Source: Bacteroidia bacterium (GTDB taxonomy: Bacteria; Bacteroidota; Bacteroidia; Flavobacteriales; Schleiferiaceae). Taken from it: a stretch of 41,849 nucleotides of DNA. The notes beneath the pieces are model-generated. The model was given only the letters and a program-made list of their open reading frames with translations. It did no database searches and had not been told where the DNA came from. Of the stretch, positions 9,092 through 19,581 are shown piece after piece. The stretch's first letter is position 1; the number at the start of each line of letters is the position of its first letter. The position numbers and the translations under genes are program-made. The stretch spans positions 1-41,849 of the forward strand of contig JAUICR010000004.1 in the NCBI GenBank assembly GCA_030427785.1, in the 5' to 3' direction.

Positions 9092-10116
9092 GATCCAAAT
9101 ATTGACCTTAACTCCTTTGGGCTTTTTAAGCTCGAAATACCCCAGTACTTTTCTACCACCTCTTTTTGTTTAGTGCTTATTTCATGTGGGCTATAGGTGG
9201 CAAATGCCTTTACCACTTCGTCCATTTCTGCATCGGCCTTTTGTTTTTCGTTGCCATCGTACATAGAGGTGTGGCGTTGCAGTTCTTTATCGGAAGTGCT
9301 TACCACCCGATGCTCTTGCTTGAAAATATAATGAGGTTTGCCAAGATACACACAGTAGCCTATATGAGTTCCTACACTGTTAGAAACGGTCATATCAGCC
9401 AGGCTAATAATGGTGCGATGCCGAGCTATAAAATGACGGTCAAACCGATGGCCTGATGTTACAATTCGAAACCCCTCTTGCTCATACCGTTTTACTTGGT
9501 CGGTCTTAAGGGCATCCAAAAAATAGAGTGAAACAAGAACAGTGTCAAAGTCAACTTTGATTCGATTTACTTCTGTAATGAAATCTTCGAGACTAAATTC
9601 TCTACTTTGATTTACTATACTATGACTAGGGAAAACGAGTAATACACGGCCCAGTTTTGCCTTCAGCAAAGCCATTTTTTCAGGATTGAAAAGTTCATCC
9701 GCATAATGAATATAGGGGCCTACACAAACGGCTTCTTTAGCAGGTAACTTTTTTTCGATGGCCTTTTTTCTGTTGTCTCCAAAAGTGATTATCCTTTTGG
9801 TATACCAATACTTTTGATCAGCATGAACCATTCCTCCCCAAAATACGCCATGTTCTAAATAGGCGTTGAGGTCATTTTTTATACCTGCAAATTTCTTTAG
9901 ATAATGTGCATGTCCGTACAGGTTATTATCTATCACAAGTTCTTCGGGGCCATACGGCAAGGGTTGACTTAATGCGGTATAATCAAAAAGTGATATGTTT
10001 TTTCTGCGCTCACACTCTGCAGTCAGCTTCTGGCCGTTTTTTATTTTAAAAAACGAAAACATCAAGTGTGCAAGAAGTGGAAATTGGATAAAGCTTCTTT
10101 TTAGAATATCCTTCAT
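9088..10116 (-). CDS. Putative capsule/glycan biosynthesis protein (GT-B-like)
   Basis: 342 aa; position inside a polysaccharide block; resembles capsular polysaccharide proteins in style, without a decisive motif. Confidence 0.5.
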   Translation of the reverse strand: MKDILKRSFIQFPLLAHLMFSFFKIKNGQKLTAECERRKNISLFDYTALSQPLPYGPEELVIDNNLYGHAHYLKKFAGIKNDLNAYLEHGVFWGGMVHADQKYWYTKRIITFGDNRKKAIEKKLPAKEAVCVGPYIHYADELFNPEKMALLKAKLGRVLLVFPSHSIVNQSREFSLEDFITEVNRIKVDFDTVLVSLYFLDALKTDQVKRYEQEGFRIVTSGHRFDRHFIARHRTIISLADMTVSNSVGTHIGYCVYLGKPHYIFKQEHRVVSTSDKELQRHTSMYDGNEKQKADAEMDEVVKAFATYSPHEISTKQKEVVEKYWGISSLKSPKELRSIFGS

Positions 10117-10303
10117 GAGGGTGAGAAAAACAGGATTTGGATGGCGGCAAATTTATAATAAATAGCAGGGGGATTGAGGAACTTTGAGGCATACTAACAC
10201 CATACTATGATTGTTAAGGGTTACTGTTTGAAATGTTGGTAAAGGCAGCTCCCGTGTTATTTTCAGAATCCATAGTTTTACGAGCGCCTAAAACAGACTA
10301 CAA

Positions 10304-11392
10304 TTGTACCTACAGTACTTGCCTTTTCTTGCTTTTATCACGGCTTTTGTGATAACCTATTTTTCGGTACCAGCTATCATTAGGCTCTCTTTGGTGAAGC
10401 GCCTTTATGATGTACCTGACGATAGGAAAAAACATGCTAAGAGAATTTCTCCATTGGGTGGTATGGCCATTTTTGGGGGAATGATTATTTCCTTCGTTTT
10501 TTTTACAGCTCATTTAGCTAACCCTGCGCTCAACTCGGTACTTGTTGCGCTTTTTATTCTTTTCATCACAGGTGTCAAGGACGATTTGTATCCGCTTACG
10601 CCTTATAAAAAATTAGTGGGACAGCTACTGGCCGTGCTTATTGTAGTTCTTCAGGGTGATATTAGGCTAGAGAGTTTTTATGGGCTTCTTCAAATTCACG
10701 AATTGCATTATTGGGTAAGTGTGGCCATTACGGTTTTCTTTTTTCTGGCTATTGTTAATTCCTTCAATTTTATAGATGGTATAAATGGCTTGAGCTCCAG
10801 CATAGGTATAGTAATCAGCCTTACTTATGCATTTTGGTTTTACTATTTGGGCGAAGACCTGTTCCTTATTCTTTCACTTACCATTGCAGGTTCGCAGCTG
10901 GCATTTTTGCGCTACAATCTTATAGATGCCAAAATATTTATGGGTGATTCTGGATCTATGATTATGGGCTTTCTTGCCGCAATTCTCACCATATATTTCC
11001 TCCAAGCCAATGAGCGAGCCCAAGAGGTATTGCTACTTAGAATAGACGCTATGCTATTCAGTTTTGCAGTAATTATTATTCCGGTGGTAGATACGATTCG
11101 CGTAATGTTTGTGAGGGTGTTTGTTCTTAAAACCTCACCCCTAAAGGCAGATAGAAACCATATTCATCATACCCTACTTGATATAGGCCTGAGTCATTTT
11201 CAGGCTACTATTAGCTTAGTTTTGGTCAATGTATTTTTTATTGCCTTTACTTTTTACTTAAATGATTATATCCGCGCGTCCTACCTATTTGTGCTGGTAC
11301 TACTTTTGGCATTAGGTTTTTCACAAATACCTTTTTTAATAAAGAGAAAACAAAAAGAGATGGGCACGTACAAAAACATGGATAATGCTTAA
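10304..11392 (+). CDS. MraY/WecA/TagO-family undecaprenyl-phosphate sugar-1-phosphate transferase
   Basis: FNFIDGINGLSSSIG, FMGDSGSMIMGF, RNHIHHTLLDIGLSH motifs; multi-TM; TTG start. Confidence 0.9.
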   Translation: MYLQYLPFLAFITAFVITYFSVPAIIRLSLVKRLYDVPDDRKKHAKRISPLGGMAIFGGMIISFVFFTAHLANPALNSVLVALFILFITGVKDDLYPLTPYKKLVGQLLAVLIVVLQGDIRLESFYGLLQIHELHYWVSVAITVFFFLAIVNSFNFIDGINGLSSSIGIVISLTYAFWFYYLGEDLFLILSLTIAGSQLAFLRYNLIDAKIFMGDSGSMIMGFLAAILTIYFLQANERAQEVLLLRIDAMLFSFAVIIIPVVDTIRVMFVRVFVLKTSPLKADRNHIHHTLLDIGLSHFQATISLVLVNVFFIAFTFYLNDYIRASYLFVLVLLLALGFSQIPFLIKRKQKEMGTYKNMDNA

Positions 11393-12638
11393 TTCTGTAA
11401 GTGGGCGTACTGTTTTCTTGCTGCTGCTTTTATTTTTAAGCATGCCATTTGGAATTGGCCCTGTAACAAATATTATCCTGCTTTTGATTTTGCTAAATAA
11501 CCTGCTGGGGCTGAAACTACAGCAATGGAAAAAGGGCGTGCAGTCAAACATTTTTATCGTTTCAGCAGCTTTTTACCTTTTATCGCTTTTGAGCCTTTTG
11601 TGGACAACTAATGTAGAGCAAGGCTTACTCCAACTCGAAACAAAATTTACTTTTTTGCTGGCTCCTTTGGTGCTAGTAGCCAGTACTAGTGATGAGGTAA
11701 GTAAGAAGAAAGATAGTATACTCAAAGCTTTTATTGGTGGCAATATTGCGGTGGGGCTTGCGGCCTTAGGCATTGCGTTACTAAACACAATAAAGACTGG
11801 AAACACCTATTTCTTAGGTTCTGATGGTTTGACCCAAATTTCATTTTTTACCTATGAGCAACTAGCCAAGCCCTTTATGCACCCCGGGTATTTATCTATG
11901 TATGTAGGCATGGCCATTATTATTAGCCTGTATTTTTTGCTAAAAGAAAAAGGAAATACACGTGTTGTGTATACCATATTAATTGCTTTTTTGTTTGTTG
12001 TAATGGTGTTGTTGCAAGGCCGTATTAATATGCTTGCCTTGCTAATGGTATTGGGCTTAGGAGCTTTAATTATGGCTATAAAACAAAAGGCTTATAAGAT
12101 ACTTTTCTTACCCTTAATACCGGGCGTACTTTTGTTGGGTTTTGTAGCTTTTGGCTCAGAAAGCATAAAAGCGCGTTACTTGCAAATTCCTGACTTCAGC
12201 TACGATATTTCGGGCAATGATTTTAACAGTGCAACCTATCGTTTGGCAGAGTGGAAGTGCGCCAGCGATGTTATTGCAGAACAGCCTTGGCTGGGCACAG
12301 GGGTTGGTGCCAATTGGGAGGCCCTGTTCGAGTCGTATGAAAACAATAAGTTTTGGGCAGGCCTTGAGCGCAAGTTCAATGCTCATAATCAATACGTAGA
12401 AACCACCATAACTATTGGTTATGTAGGTTTAATGATTTTGCTGCTCATGCTATTTATCTATGGTAAAATTGCCTTGGCAAACAAAGATTACCTGACCCTT
12501 GCCTGCCTGGCGTTTTTTGCCATTTCTATGTTGACAGAATCTATGTTGGAACGCTCGGCCGCGGTACTTTTATTCACCTCATTTTTTCCCCTCATGCTAA
12601 GTATGAGGCCAAGTGCAGAGAAAGGCGATTCTGATTAA
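11385..12638 (+). CDS. O-antigen ligase-like membrane protein
   Basis: Multi-TM; GTGVGANWEALF and FNAHNQYVETTITIGYVGL motifs typical of the Wzy_C/O-antigen ligase family. Confidence 0.82.
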   Translation: MLNSVSGRTVFLLLLLFLSMPFGIGPVTNIILLLILLNNLLGLKLQQWKKGVQSNIFIVSAAFYLLSLLSLLWTTNVEQGLLQLETKFTFLLAPLVLVASTSDEVSKKKDSILKAFIGGNIAVGLAALGIALLNTIKTGNTYFLGSDGLTQISFFTYEQLAKPFMHPGYLSMYVGMAIIISLYFLLKEKGNTRVVYTILIAFLFVVMVLLQGRINMLALLMVLGLGALIMAIKQKAYKILFLPLIPGVLLLGFVAFGSESIKARYLQIPDFSYDISGNDFNSATYRLAEWKCASDVIAEQPWLGTGVGANWEALFESYENNKFWAGLERKFNAHNQYVETTITIGYVGLMILLLMLFIYGKIALANKDYLTLACLAFFAISMLTESMLERSAAVLLFTSFFPLMLSMRPSAEKGDSD

Positions 12639-12937
12639 AGCAAGGCCAATAGTCCGCCTAATTCATTCAGGTCAATGCCAGAGTTGTTGTCTTTATCTAG
12701 TACACCAAAGTTTTCAGCTATTTTTCCAATAGACTCTCCTTTGGATATCAAGTCATTTTTATCGATATCTAGTAAAGTAAAAAGCTCAGAAATTTGAGAT
12801 AAACTGGAGTTAGAGTTCAAGCTGTTCAACAGAGTCAAAGCCTGGCTGGCTGAACTTGCAGTTTTGCTAAATCCACTAGTGCTGTCGCAGCTCGATAAGG
12901 CAAGGATTACGCCTAAAGAAAATAATACTTTTTTCAT
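12635..12937 (-). CDS. EF-hand lipoprotein
   Basis: Lipobox LSSC; two canonical loops DIDKNDLISKGE and DKDNNSGIDLNE. Confidence 0.8.
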   Translation of the reverse strand: MKKVLFSLGVILALSSCDSTSGFSKTASSASQALTLLNSLNSNSSLSQISELFTLLDIDKNDLISKGESIGKIAENFGVLDKDNNSGIDLNELGGLLALL

Positions 12938-13012
12938 GCTGTGTGTAATTTGTAGAGCGAAAGTAAACGAATTGACTAAAGTGAAGCCATATATAGAAAA
13001 CAGAAATACATT

Positions 13013-13888
13013 TTACTCAATGCTACAGGTCTCTTCATCTAATTCTACCTCAAGGGTAACGTGTTTAAAATTAAATGGTGCTAACTCGTCTTTAAGCAAT
13101 TTTTTAATTTCGAGTAAAGAGTTGAGGTCTTTAATATGATTGAGTTTGATATGTGTGGTAAAAACATGACGCTCTCCATCCAATGACCAAATATGACTTT
13201 GATGAAGTGAGCTTACCTGTGGTACTTTAAGAAGTTTTTCTTTTATTTTTTCCAGATTAAGTTCTGCTGGTGCTCCTTGCAGAAAAACAAAAAGAGTTTC
13301 TTTTAATCGCTTGGCTACGTTCCACAAGATATAGGTGGTGATAATAAGCGAAAGAGCGGGATCCAGATATTGATTTGGGTAAAATTTAAGTACAATGGCC
13401 ACCAATAGCACGGCTGCCCAGCCAAGTACATCTTCTATCAAGTGCCATGATATTACTTTCTCATTCAAAGTTTTGCCACCACTCATTTTGTAGGCAGCAT
13501 ATCCATTTACCGCCACACCCAGCAATCCAAATACAATCATACCATTAGCATCTGAGGATTCGGGTGTGATAATACGCGCCACGGCCTCCGAAATCATATA
13601 AATGGAGCCAATAATGAGTACCAATGAATTGATAAGGGCACCTAGCAGCGTAAAGCGGGTATAACCAAAACTGAATTTATTATTAGGTTCTAGTTTCGAT
13701 TTTTGATCTAAATACCATGCTAACCCCAATGAGATGGTATCGCCTAAATCGTGAATGGCATCAGACATGATGGCCACACTATTCACATACAAGCCACCAA
13801 AAAATTCAACTACCGTAAAACCTGCATTTAAAAAAAAGGCGGTTTTCAGGTTCTTTCCAGAATTGTTGTGGGTGTGAGTATGCGACAT
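13013..13888 (-). CDS. Cation diffusion facilitator family transporter (CzcD/ZitB-like)
   Basis: MSHTHTHNN His-rich N-terminus; MSDAIHDLGDTISLGLAWYL and HLIEDVLGWAAV metal-site motifs. Confidence 0.9.
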   Translation of the reverse strand: MSHTHTHNNSGKNLKTAFFLNAGFTVVEFFGGLYVNSVAIMSDAIHDLGDTISLGLAWYLDQKSKLEPNNKFSFGYTRFTLLGALINSLVLIIGSIYMISEAVARIITPESSDANGMIVFGLLGVAVNGYAAYKMSGGKTLNEKVISWHLIEDVLGWAAVLLVAIVLKFYPNQYLDPALSLIITTYILWNVAKRLKETLFVFLQGAPAELNLEKIKEKLLKVPQVSSLHQSHIWSLDGERHVFTTHIKLNHIKDLNSLLEIKKLLKDELAPFNFKHVTLEVELDEETCSIE

Positions 13889-13988
13889 AGCACAAAGGTA
13901 TATTCCAAGCGTTCTTTTAGGGAATTTTCTTTTTTAGATTCATCCTGTATAAGGCCTTTCCGTTGGGTTTTTAAAGAACAGCTTTTTG

Positions 13989-15185
13989 CTAATGCGTATG
14001 TTCTGTCTCTTCCTTTTTCATTTCGCCCATTAGGTAATAAGCGCTGTTCCACGCTATTTTTTTGCTGAGGTCAAAAGGGCCAATGTCTGTTATCTCTACC
14101 CAGCCTTTATCGGTAGCGCCAATTTGCACTTCTATAGGTTCAAAAGCCCATTCAATGTTGCCATTGCGTTTTACTTTAGTAGCAGAAAAAATGAAGTATT
14201 TCTCTGCTTCCTGTACTACGGCCTCTGTAGGTACAGCCAGAGACTGTAGGGTGTCAATCAGTATCTCGCCACGCACGTACATGCCAGGTAGTAGTAGTCC
14301 TTTTTTGTTTTCAATGTCTGCGTGTAGATGGATGGCTTTTGGGTCTTGCTCAAAATTTTTGCCTACCGAGAAAATGATGGCCTCCATCTCAGCTTTGTCT
14401 TCGGATTCTACGCGAAAGCGCACCCTTTGACCCTCTCTTATTTTATGCATATCCTTTTCAAATACCATAAGATCGGCATGGATATGATCGATATTCACAA
14501 TTTCGAATAGCTCAGTTTGTGGAGAAACATATTGGCCCGTTTTAATTTCTACGGTGCGCACATAGCCATTTATAGGTGATTGAATACCTACTAACTCGCT
14601 GATGCTTCCGTTTTGAATTGACTCCGTGGAAAGATGAAAAAGTTTGAGCTGAGCTGCTAATCCACTTACGATAGATTTCTTAGATAAATATTCAGATTCG
14701 ATTTTTTGAAAATCTTTACCGGACCCTACGTTTTCACTGTATAGCTTTTTCTGGCGAAGAAATTCCTTTTCTAAGTACTGTAGTTCATTCCAGTTGGTTG
14801 CATAATCTGTCTGTAATTGAATCAAATCCGGGTGACTAACAGTTACCAGTATTTGGCCTTTCCGCACTTTTTGGCCCTCTATCACTTTTATGCTCGCCAC
14901 GTTGGCCCCTATAATGGCCGTAACACTGGCCTCGTTTTGGGGAGGAACTTCGAGCACCCCATTAGCCGAAACATACGAACCAATATTACGTTTGCTCAGT
15001 TCAGATACTTTTACATTCATGCTTTTAAACTGGTCTTCGGTAAAGTATACCACATCCACATGTGCATCTTCATGCGTGCCATGGTCGTGATCATGGTTGT
15101 GGTTGGCATCAGGTGTTTTATTACAAGCTACTACAAGCAATAAGCCGGCTAATAGTGCTAGGTATTTAGTTATGTTCAATTTCAT
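13989..15185 (-). CDS. Efflux RND transporter periplasmic adaptor (CusB/CzcB-like)
   Basis: Lipobox VVACNK; His-rich HNHDHDHGTHEDAH; HlyD-like lipoyl and hairpin regions; C-terminal EHTH. Confidence 0.9.
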   Translation of the reverse strand: MKLNITKYLALLAGLLLVVACNKTPDANHNHDHDHGTHEDAHVDVVYFTEDQFKSMNVKVSELSKRNIGSYVSANGVLEVPPQNEASVTAIIGANVASIKVIEGQKVRKGQILVTVSHPDLIQLQTDYATNWNELQYLEKEFLRQKKLYSENVGSGKDFQKIESEYLSKKSIVSGLAAQLKLFHLSTESIQNGSISELVGIQSPINGYVRTVEIKTGQYVSPQTELFEIVNIDHIHADLMVFEKDMHKIREGQRVRFRVESEDKAEMEAIIFSVGKNFEQDPKAIHLHADIENKKGLLLPGMYVRGEILIDTLQSLAVPTEAVVQEAEKYFIFSATKVKRNGNIEWAFEPIEVQIGATDKGWVEITDIGPFDLSKKIAWNSAYYLMGEMKKEETEHTH

Positions 15186-15202
15186 TTTGTATTTCTTTGA
15201 GC

Positions 15203-18200
15203 CTATTGGCCAGTTATATATTCGAGATTGATAATAGCTTGGTTGTAGCCATTAAGAGTTTCTAGGTAATTGAGCTTAAGCTCCAGTGCGTGATTTAAGT
15301 TCACAAAGTATTCGGTGTAGCCTATAGCGCCACTTTCAAAGCTTTTTTGAACATTAGTAATAATAAGATTGGACTGAGACAAGGCTTTTTCTTCATAGTA
15401 TTTGAGGCTATTGCTGTACTTTACTACCTCCTGAAACTGCCGGTCATACTCTCCTTGAATTACCGTCTCATAATATTCAGCATTGGTCTGAGCAATCTGG
15501 GCTTTGAGTTTTGTTAGGTCTATTTCGGCTTTGTACGAATTAAAAAAGAGAGGAATAGAAATACCGGCTTGTACACCCGTAAAACGGTCGGAACCTGTGG
15601 CAATACTACCATCAGAAGTAGGGCTCCCAATCATAGATAGGTTAAAATATCCTATGGACAAATCGGGAAGCATTTTAGCCGATTGCACACCTTTTTCTGC
15701 CTCGGCTATTTCCACTTGTTGTTTGGCTATTGCCAGCTGTGGATTGTTGTACACAGAATCTGAATAGGCGATAGCATATGGCATTTTCAAATCAATAGCT
15801 GCAGGCTCAAACCTCAGTGTAAGGCTGTCATTGAGCAATACGTTGAGCAGGTTTTTTTGCATAGCAATATCTGCCTGCAGCATCCTTTTATTATTCTGTA
15901 CATGGTATACACTGGTTTCGGCTGCAGTTAGTTCTAAATAGCTACTAGCCTCGGTTTCATATCGCACTGTGGCTGCGTGCAAAAACCGTTGGTAAATACT
16001 ATCCTGATATAGGAGCAGCTTTTCTTTTTCCAATAAATATGTTAACTCATACCAGGCTTTTTTTATGTCACGTTTTAGCTCGTTTTCTACTACTCTCAAT
16101 TGTTGCTTACTAGCTATAATTTGCTCTGTAGAAAGTTTCCTTTGTTTGGAGTACACGGTAGGGAATTCTATCTGCTGATTAACCATAAAGCCCATATCCG
16201 TTTCGAAACTGTTGTACTGCCCGTACTCCATTACCACTTCAGTTTTATTCAAGTTCCAAGCGGCAGCCTTACCCTTTTCGCGCAGCTCCACATTTGTTTT
16301 GGCAGCTCGCACATAGCCGTTGTTTTTTAAGCCAGTTTGTAGCGCCTCTTCCAGGGTGTTAATAGCTGTTCCACCAGTGTTTTGCGCGGATAGGGAATGG
16401 CCACCAAGCAAAGAAATAGCGCCTACCAATATGAGGGCAGTGACCATATTAGGTCTTGTTTTTTCTGAGCTGCGGGTTTCTACCCATCTGTACAAAATGG
16501 GAAGAACGAATAGGGTAAGCAGTGTGGCCGTAATCATTCCGCCTATTACCACCGTGGCAATGGGCTGCTGCACCTCAGCACCGGCTGAGGTAGAAATAGC
16601 CATGGGCAAGAAGCCCAGTATATCGGTTAGCGCGGTAAGCAGTATCGGCCTTATTCTACGCTTTGCACCTTTTCGTATCCTGTCGCTAAGGTTGCTTTCA
16701 CCTTCCTCTTTCAGCTCATTCCAGCCGCTTATGAGTACCAGACCGTTCAGTACTGCTACCCCAAAAAGCACAATAAAACCAACCCCAGCCGAAATGCTAA
16801 AAGGCATATCGCGGAGCCAAAGTGAAAACACGCCACCAATGGCGGCCAGAGGAATCGCTATGTAAATCATGGCTGTTTGTTTTAAGGATTTTAAAGCAAA
16901 GAAGATTAGTACGAAAATGAGACCTAAAGCCACAGGTACCACCAGTTTTAGCTGTTTGGTAGCGCGTTCTAAATTTTCGAAAGCACCGCCATATCTGATA
17001 TAATAGCCTGGTGGTAATGTGAGCTGCTCATCTAACTTTTCTTGAATTTCTGCAACTAATGACTTGGTATCACGGCCGCGCACATTTACGCCTACATAAG
17101 TTCGCCTGTTGGTGTTATCGCGGCTTATCTGCATTGGGCCGGGGCGGTAGCTAATTTCTGCTACTTCTTTTAGCGGAATTTGAGCCCCACTTTCTAAGTT
17201 TATAAAAAGGTTTTTGAGATCATCTATATCTGCTCGGTGTTTTCTATCTAGCCTAACCACCAAGTCAAAACGCTTTTCACCTTCAAAAATAACTCCAGCA
17301 CTTGCCCCCGCAAAGGCAGTTTGCACCATAGTATTAAGACTGACGATAGACATACCGTATTGCGCCAATTTAGCGCGGTCATAAAGAATTGTGATTTGGG
17401 GAAGGCCTTTTGTAGCCTCCACTTTCATATCAGCCACACCGGGCACGCTGGCTATTATTCTTCCCATTTCTTCGGCCTTACTGGCCAAAACATCTAAATC
17501 TTCACCAAAGAGTTTTACCGCAATATCTTCTCGTACCCCTGAGAGCAATTCATTGAATCGCATTTCGATGGGTTGGGTAAATTCTAGATTGACACCTGGC
17601 ACAACGCTAATAGCTTCTTTCAGTTTTTCTACCAATTCTTCCTTGTTGCTTGCAGATACCCATTCACTTTGTGGTTTTAGGATGATAAAGCAATCGGCAA
17701 TATCCATAGGCATGGGGTCAGTAGGTACATCGGCTACACCTATTCGGCTCATTACATGTATGGCTTCAGGAAACTGATCTTTAATAATGCCCTCAATTTT
17801 GGTGGTCGTTTCTATCGTTTCGGATAAAGAGCTTCCTGGTTTTAGAATAGCATGAAAAGCAATATCTCCTTCCTCAAGTTGTGGTATAAATTCACCGCCC
17901 ATCCGGCTGAAGGCAAACACAGCTAAGGCAAGAAGAAGGATGGCTGAGCCAAGTACCCAACGAGATTTGGCTAATACTTTTACCAGGGTTCTTTCATATA
18001 CATTCTCTAACCAATGTACTGCCTTGTCGCCCCATGAAAGGCGTGCATTTGGGTTTACTTTTAAAAACCAGCCCGACATCATAGGCACGTAGGTCAAGCA
18101 TAGGATCATTACCCCTATCATGGCAAACATAAAGGTGAGCGCCATAGGCTGAAACATTTTTCCTTCTACCCCTTGCAATACCAAAATGGGGATAAAAACG

Positions 18201-19573
18201 ATGAGGATAATGAGTTGACCAAAAAATGCGGAGCTCATCATTTTGGAAGCCGACTTTATTGCAATTTCATCTTTTTGAGCGCGGCCAATATTTCGGTGTT
18301 TCAGTATTTTTTGATGTATGGTAAACACCGTACCTTCTACTATAATAACGGCTCCATCTACTATAATACCGAAGTCGATTGCGCCCAGGCTCATAAGATT
18401 GGCCCATACGTCAAACACATTCATAAGGATAAAAGCAAACAGCAGAGAAAGCGGAATGGTAGAGGCTACAATGATTCCTCCTCGCCAGTTTCCTAAGAAA
18501 AACACCAAAACAAAAATCACAATTAATGCACCTTCCATAAGGTTGGTACTAACCGTGTCAGTGGTTTTTGCCACCAGATTACTTCTATCTAAAAATGGTT
18601 CGATTTTTACACCTTCGGGCAGTGTTTTTTCTATTTCAGCCATTCGGGTTTTTACATCTGCTATTACCTTATTAGAGTTAGCTCCTTTTAGCATCAATAT
18701 CATTCCGCCCACTCCTTCGCCTTTGCCATCTTTGGTAAAGGCTCCGTATTTTACCGCATGGCCAAATTGTACTTTGGCAACATCTTTTATGGTTACAGGA
18801 ATCCCGTTGAGGTTTTTTATTACAATGTTTTCAATGTCTTCCAAGCTTCTAGCCATTCCTTCACCCCTTATAAAATTGGCGTAATGGTCTTTTTCAATAT
18901 AGGCTCCACCAGTGTTTTGGTTATTGTTTTCTAAGGCTTGAAATATTTCGGAAATGGTAATTTTATTGGCTTTGAGCTCATGAGGGCTTATAGCTACTTC
19001 ATATTGTTTTACTTCGCCTCCAAAAGCGTTTACCTCTACCACACCGGGTACCATAGCCATTTGTCTTCGTATGATCCAGTCTTGCATGGTGCGCAAATCA
19101 GCTAAAGAGTACACATCGGCAAATTCTTCATCCACCTCCAGTGTATATTGGTATATTTCTCCAAGCCCCGTAGATATAGGCCCCATAAAGGGTTCTCCAA
19201 AACCATTAGGAATATCTTGCTTGATTTCATTTAGTTTTTCGCCTACTAGTTGCCGTGGGAGATAGGTTCCCATATCGTCTTCAAAAACGATGGTAACCAC
19301 CGAAAGGCCAAAACGCGAAGACGAACGAATTTCTACTACGCCCGGAAGGTTGGCTAAGGCCAGCTCTACAGTATAGGTTACAAATTGCTCTATATCTTCA
19401 GTACCCAAATTGGGTGCTTGGGTAATTACTTGTACCTGATTATTGGTGATGTCAGGCACGGCATCTATCGGAACTTGTTTGATGCTCCATATTCCTGCGG
19501 CAATGAGAGCCACAGTAAACAGGGCGATTATCAGCTTATTCTTTACAGAAAATGCTATGATAGTATCTATCAT
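15203..19573 (-). CDS. CusA/CzcA-family heavy-metal RND pump fused to a C-terminal TolC/CzcC-like outer-membrane factor
   Basis: 1456 aa; RND motifs (VPIDAVPDITNNQVQVIT, GAIDFGIIVDGAVIIVE, DILGFLPMAIS) to about residue 1040, then signal peptide-like MVTALILVGAISLLGGHSLSAQ and a CzcC-like alpha-helical domain. Confidence 0.93.
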   Translation of the reverse strand: MIDTIIAFSVKNKLIIALFTVALIAAGIWSIKQVPIDAVPDITNNQVQVITQAPNLGTEDIEQFVTYTVELALANLPGVVEIRSSSRFGLSVVTIVFEDDMGTYLPRQLVGEKLNEIKQDIPNGFGEPFMGPISTGLGEIYQYTLEVDEEFADVYSLADLRTMQDWIIRRQMAMVPGVVEVNAFGGEVKQYEVAISPHELKANKITISEIFQALENNNQNTGGAYIEKDHYANFIRGEGMARSLEDIENIVIKNLNGIPVTIKDVAKVQFGHAVKYGAFTKDGKGEGVGGMILMLKGANSNKVIADVKTRMAEIEKTLPEGVKIEPFLDRSNLVAKTTDTVSTNLMEGALIVIFVLVFFLGNWRGGIIVASTIPLSLLFAFILMNVFDVWANLMSLGAIDFGIIVDGAVIIVEGTVFTIHQKILKHRNIGRAQKDEIAIKSASKMMSSAFFGQLIILIVFIPILVLQGVEGKMFQPMALTFMFAMIGVMILCLTYVPMMSGWFLKVNPNARLSWGDKAVHWLENVYERTLVKVLAKSRWVLGSAILLLALAVFAFSRMGGEFIPQLEEGDIAFHAILKPGSSLSETIETTTKIEGIIKDQFPEAIHVMSRIGVADVPTDPMPMDIADCFIILKPQSEWVSASNKEELVEKLKEAISVVPGVNLEFTQPIEMRFNELLSGVREDIAVKLFGEDLDVLASKAEEMGRIIASVPGVADMKVEATKGLPQITILYDRAKLAQYGMSIVSLNTMVQTAFAGASAGVIFEGEKRFDLVVRLDRKHRADIDDLKNLFINLESGAQIPLKEVAEISYRPGPMQISRDNTNRRTYVGVNVRGRDTKSLVAEIQEKLDEQLTLPPGYYIRYGGAFENLERATKQLKLVVPVALGLIFVLIFFALKSLKQTAMIYIAIPLAAIGGVFSLWLRDMPFSISAGVGFIVLFGVAVLNGLVLISGWNELKEEGESNLSDRIRKGAKRRIRPILLTALTDILGFLPMAISTSAGAEVQQPIATVVIGGMITATLLTLFVLPILYRWVETRSSEKTRPNMVTALILVGAISLLGGHSLSAQNTGGTAINTLEEALQTGLKNNGYVRAAKTNVELREKGKAAAWNLNKTEVVMEYGQYNSFETDMGFMVNQQIEFPTVYSKQRKLSTEQIIASKQQLRVVENELKRDIKKAWYELTYLLEKEKLLLYQDSIYQRFLHAATVRYETEASSYLELTAAETSVYHVQNNKRMLQADIAMQKNLLNVLLNDSLTLRFEPAAIDLKMPYAIAYSDSVYNNPQLAIAKQQVEIAEAEKGVQSAKMLPDLSIGYFNLSMIGSPTSDGSIATGSDRFTGVQAGISIPLFFNSYKAEIDLTKLKAQIAQTNAEYYETVIQGEYDRQFQEVVKYSNSLKYYEEKALSQSNLIITNVQKSFESGAIGYTEYFVNLNHALELKLNYLETLNGYNQAIINLEYITGQ

Positions 19574-19581
19574 AAGGAAAT

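Noticed and set aside
13886-13900. TACCTTTG (minus strand) as a Bacteroidota -7 box for the CDF gene
   Set aside because: It matches TAnnTTTG but lies only about 5 nt before the ATG and lacks a convincing -33 TTTG at the right spacing; leaderless transcription would be needed.
14062-15143. Plus-strand ORFs opposite the adaptor gene
   Set aside because: Shadow frames of a recognised CusB/CzcB-like CDS.
16320-18884. Plus-strand ORFs of 107-188 aa inside the RND-TolC gene
   Set aside because: Antisense to a strongly conserved pump; compositions are Ser/Pro/Ile-rich shadows with no family signal.
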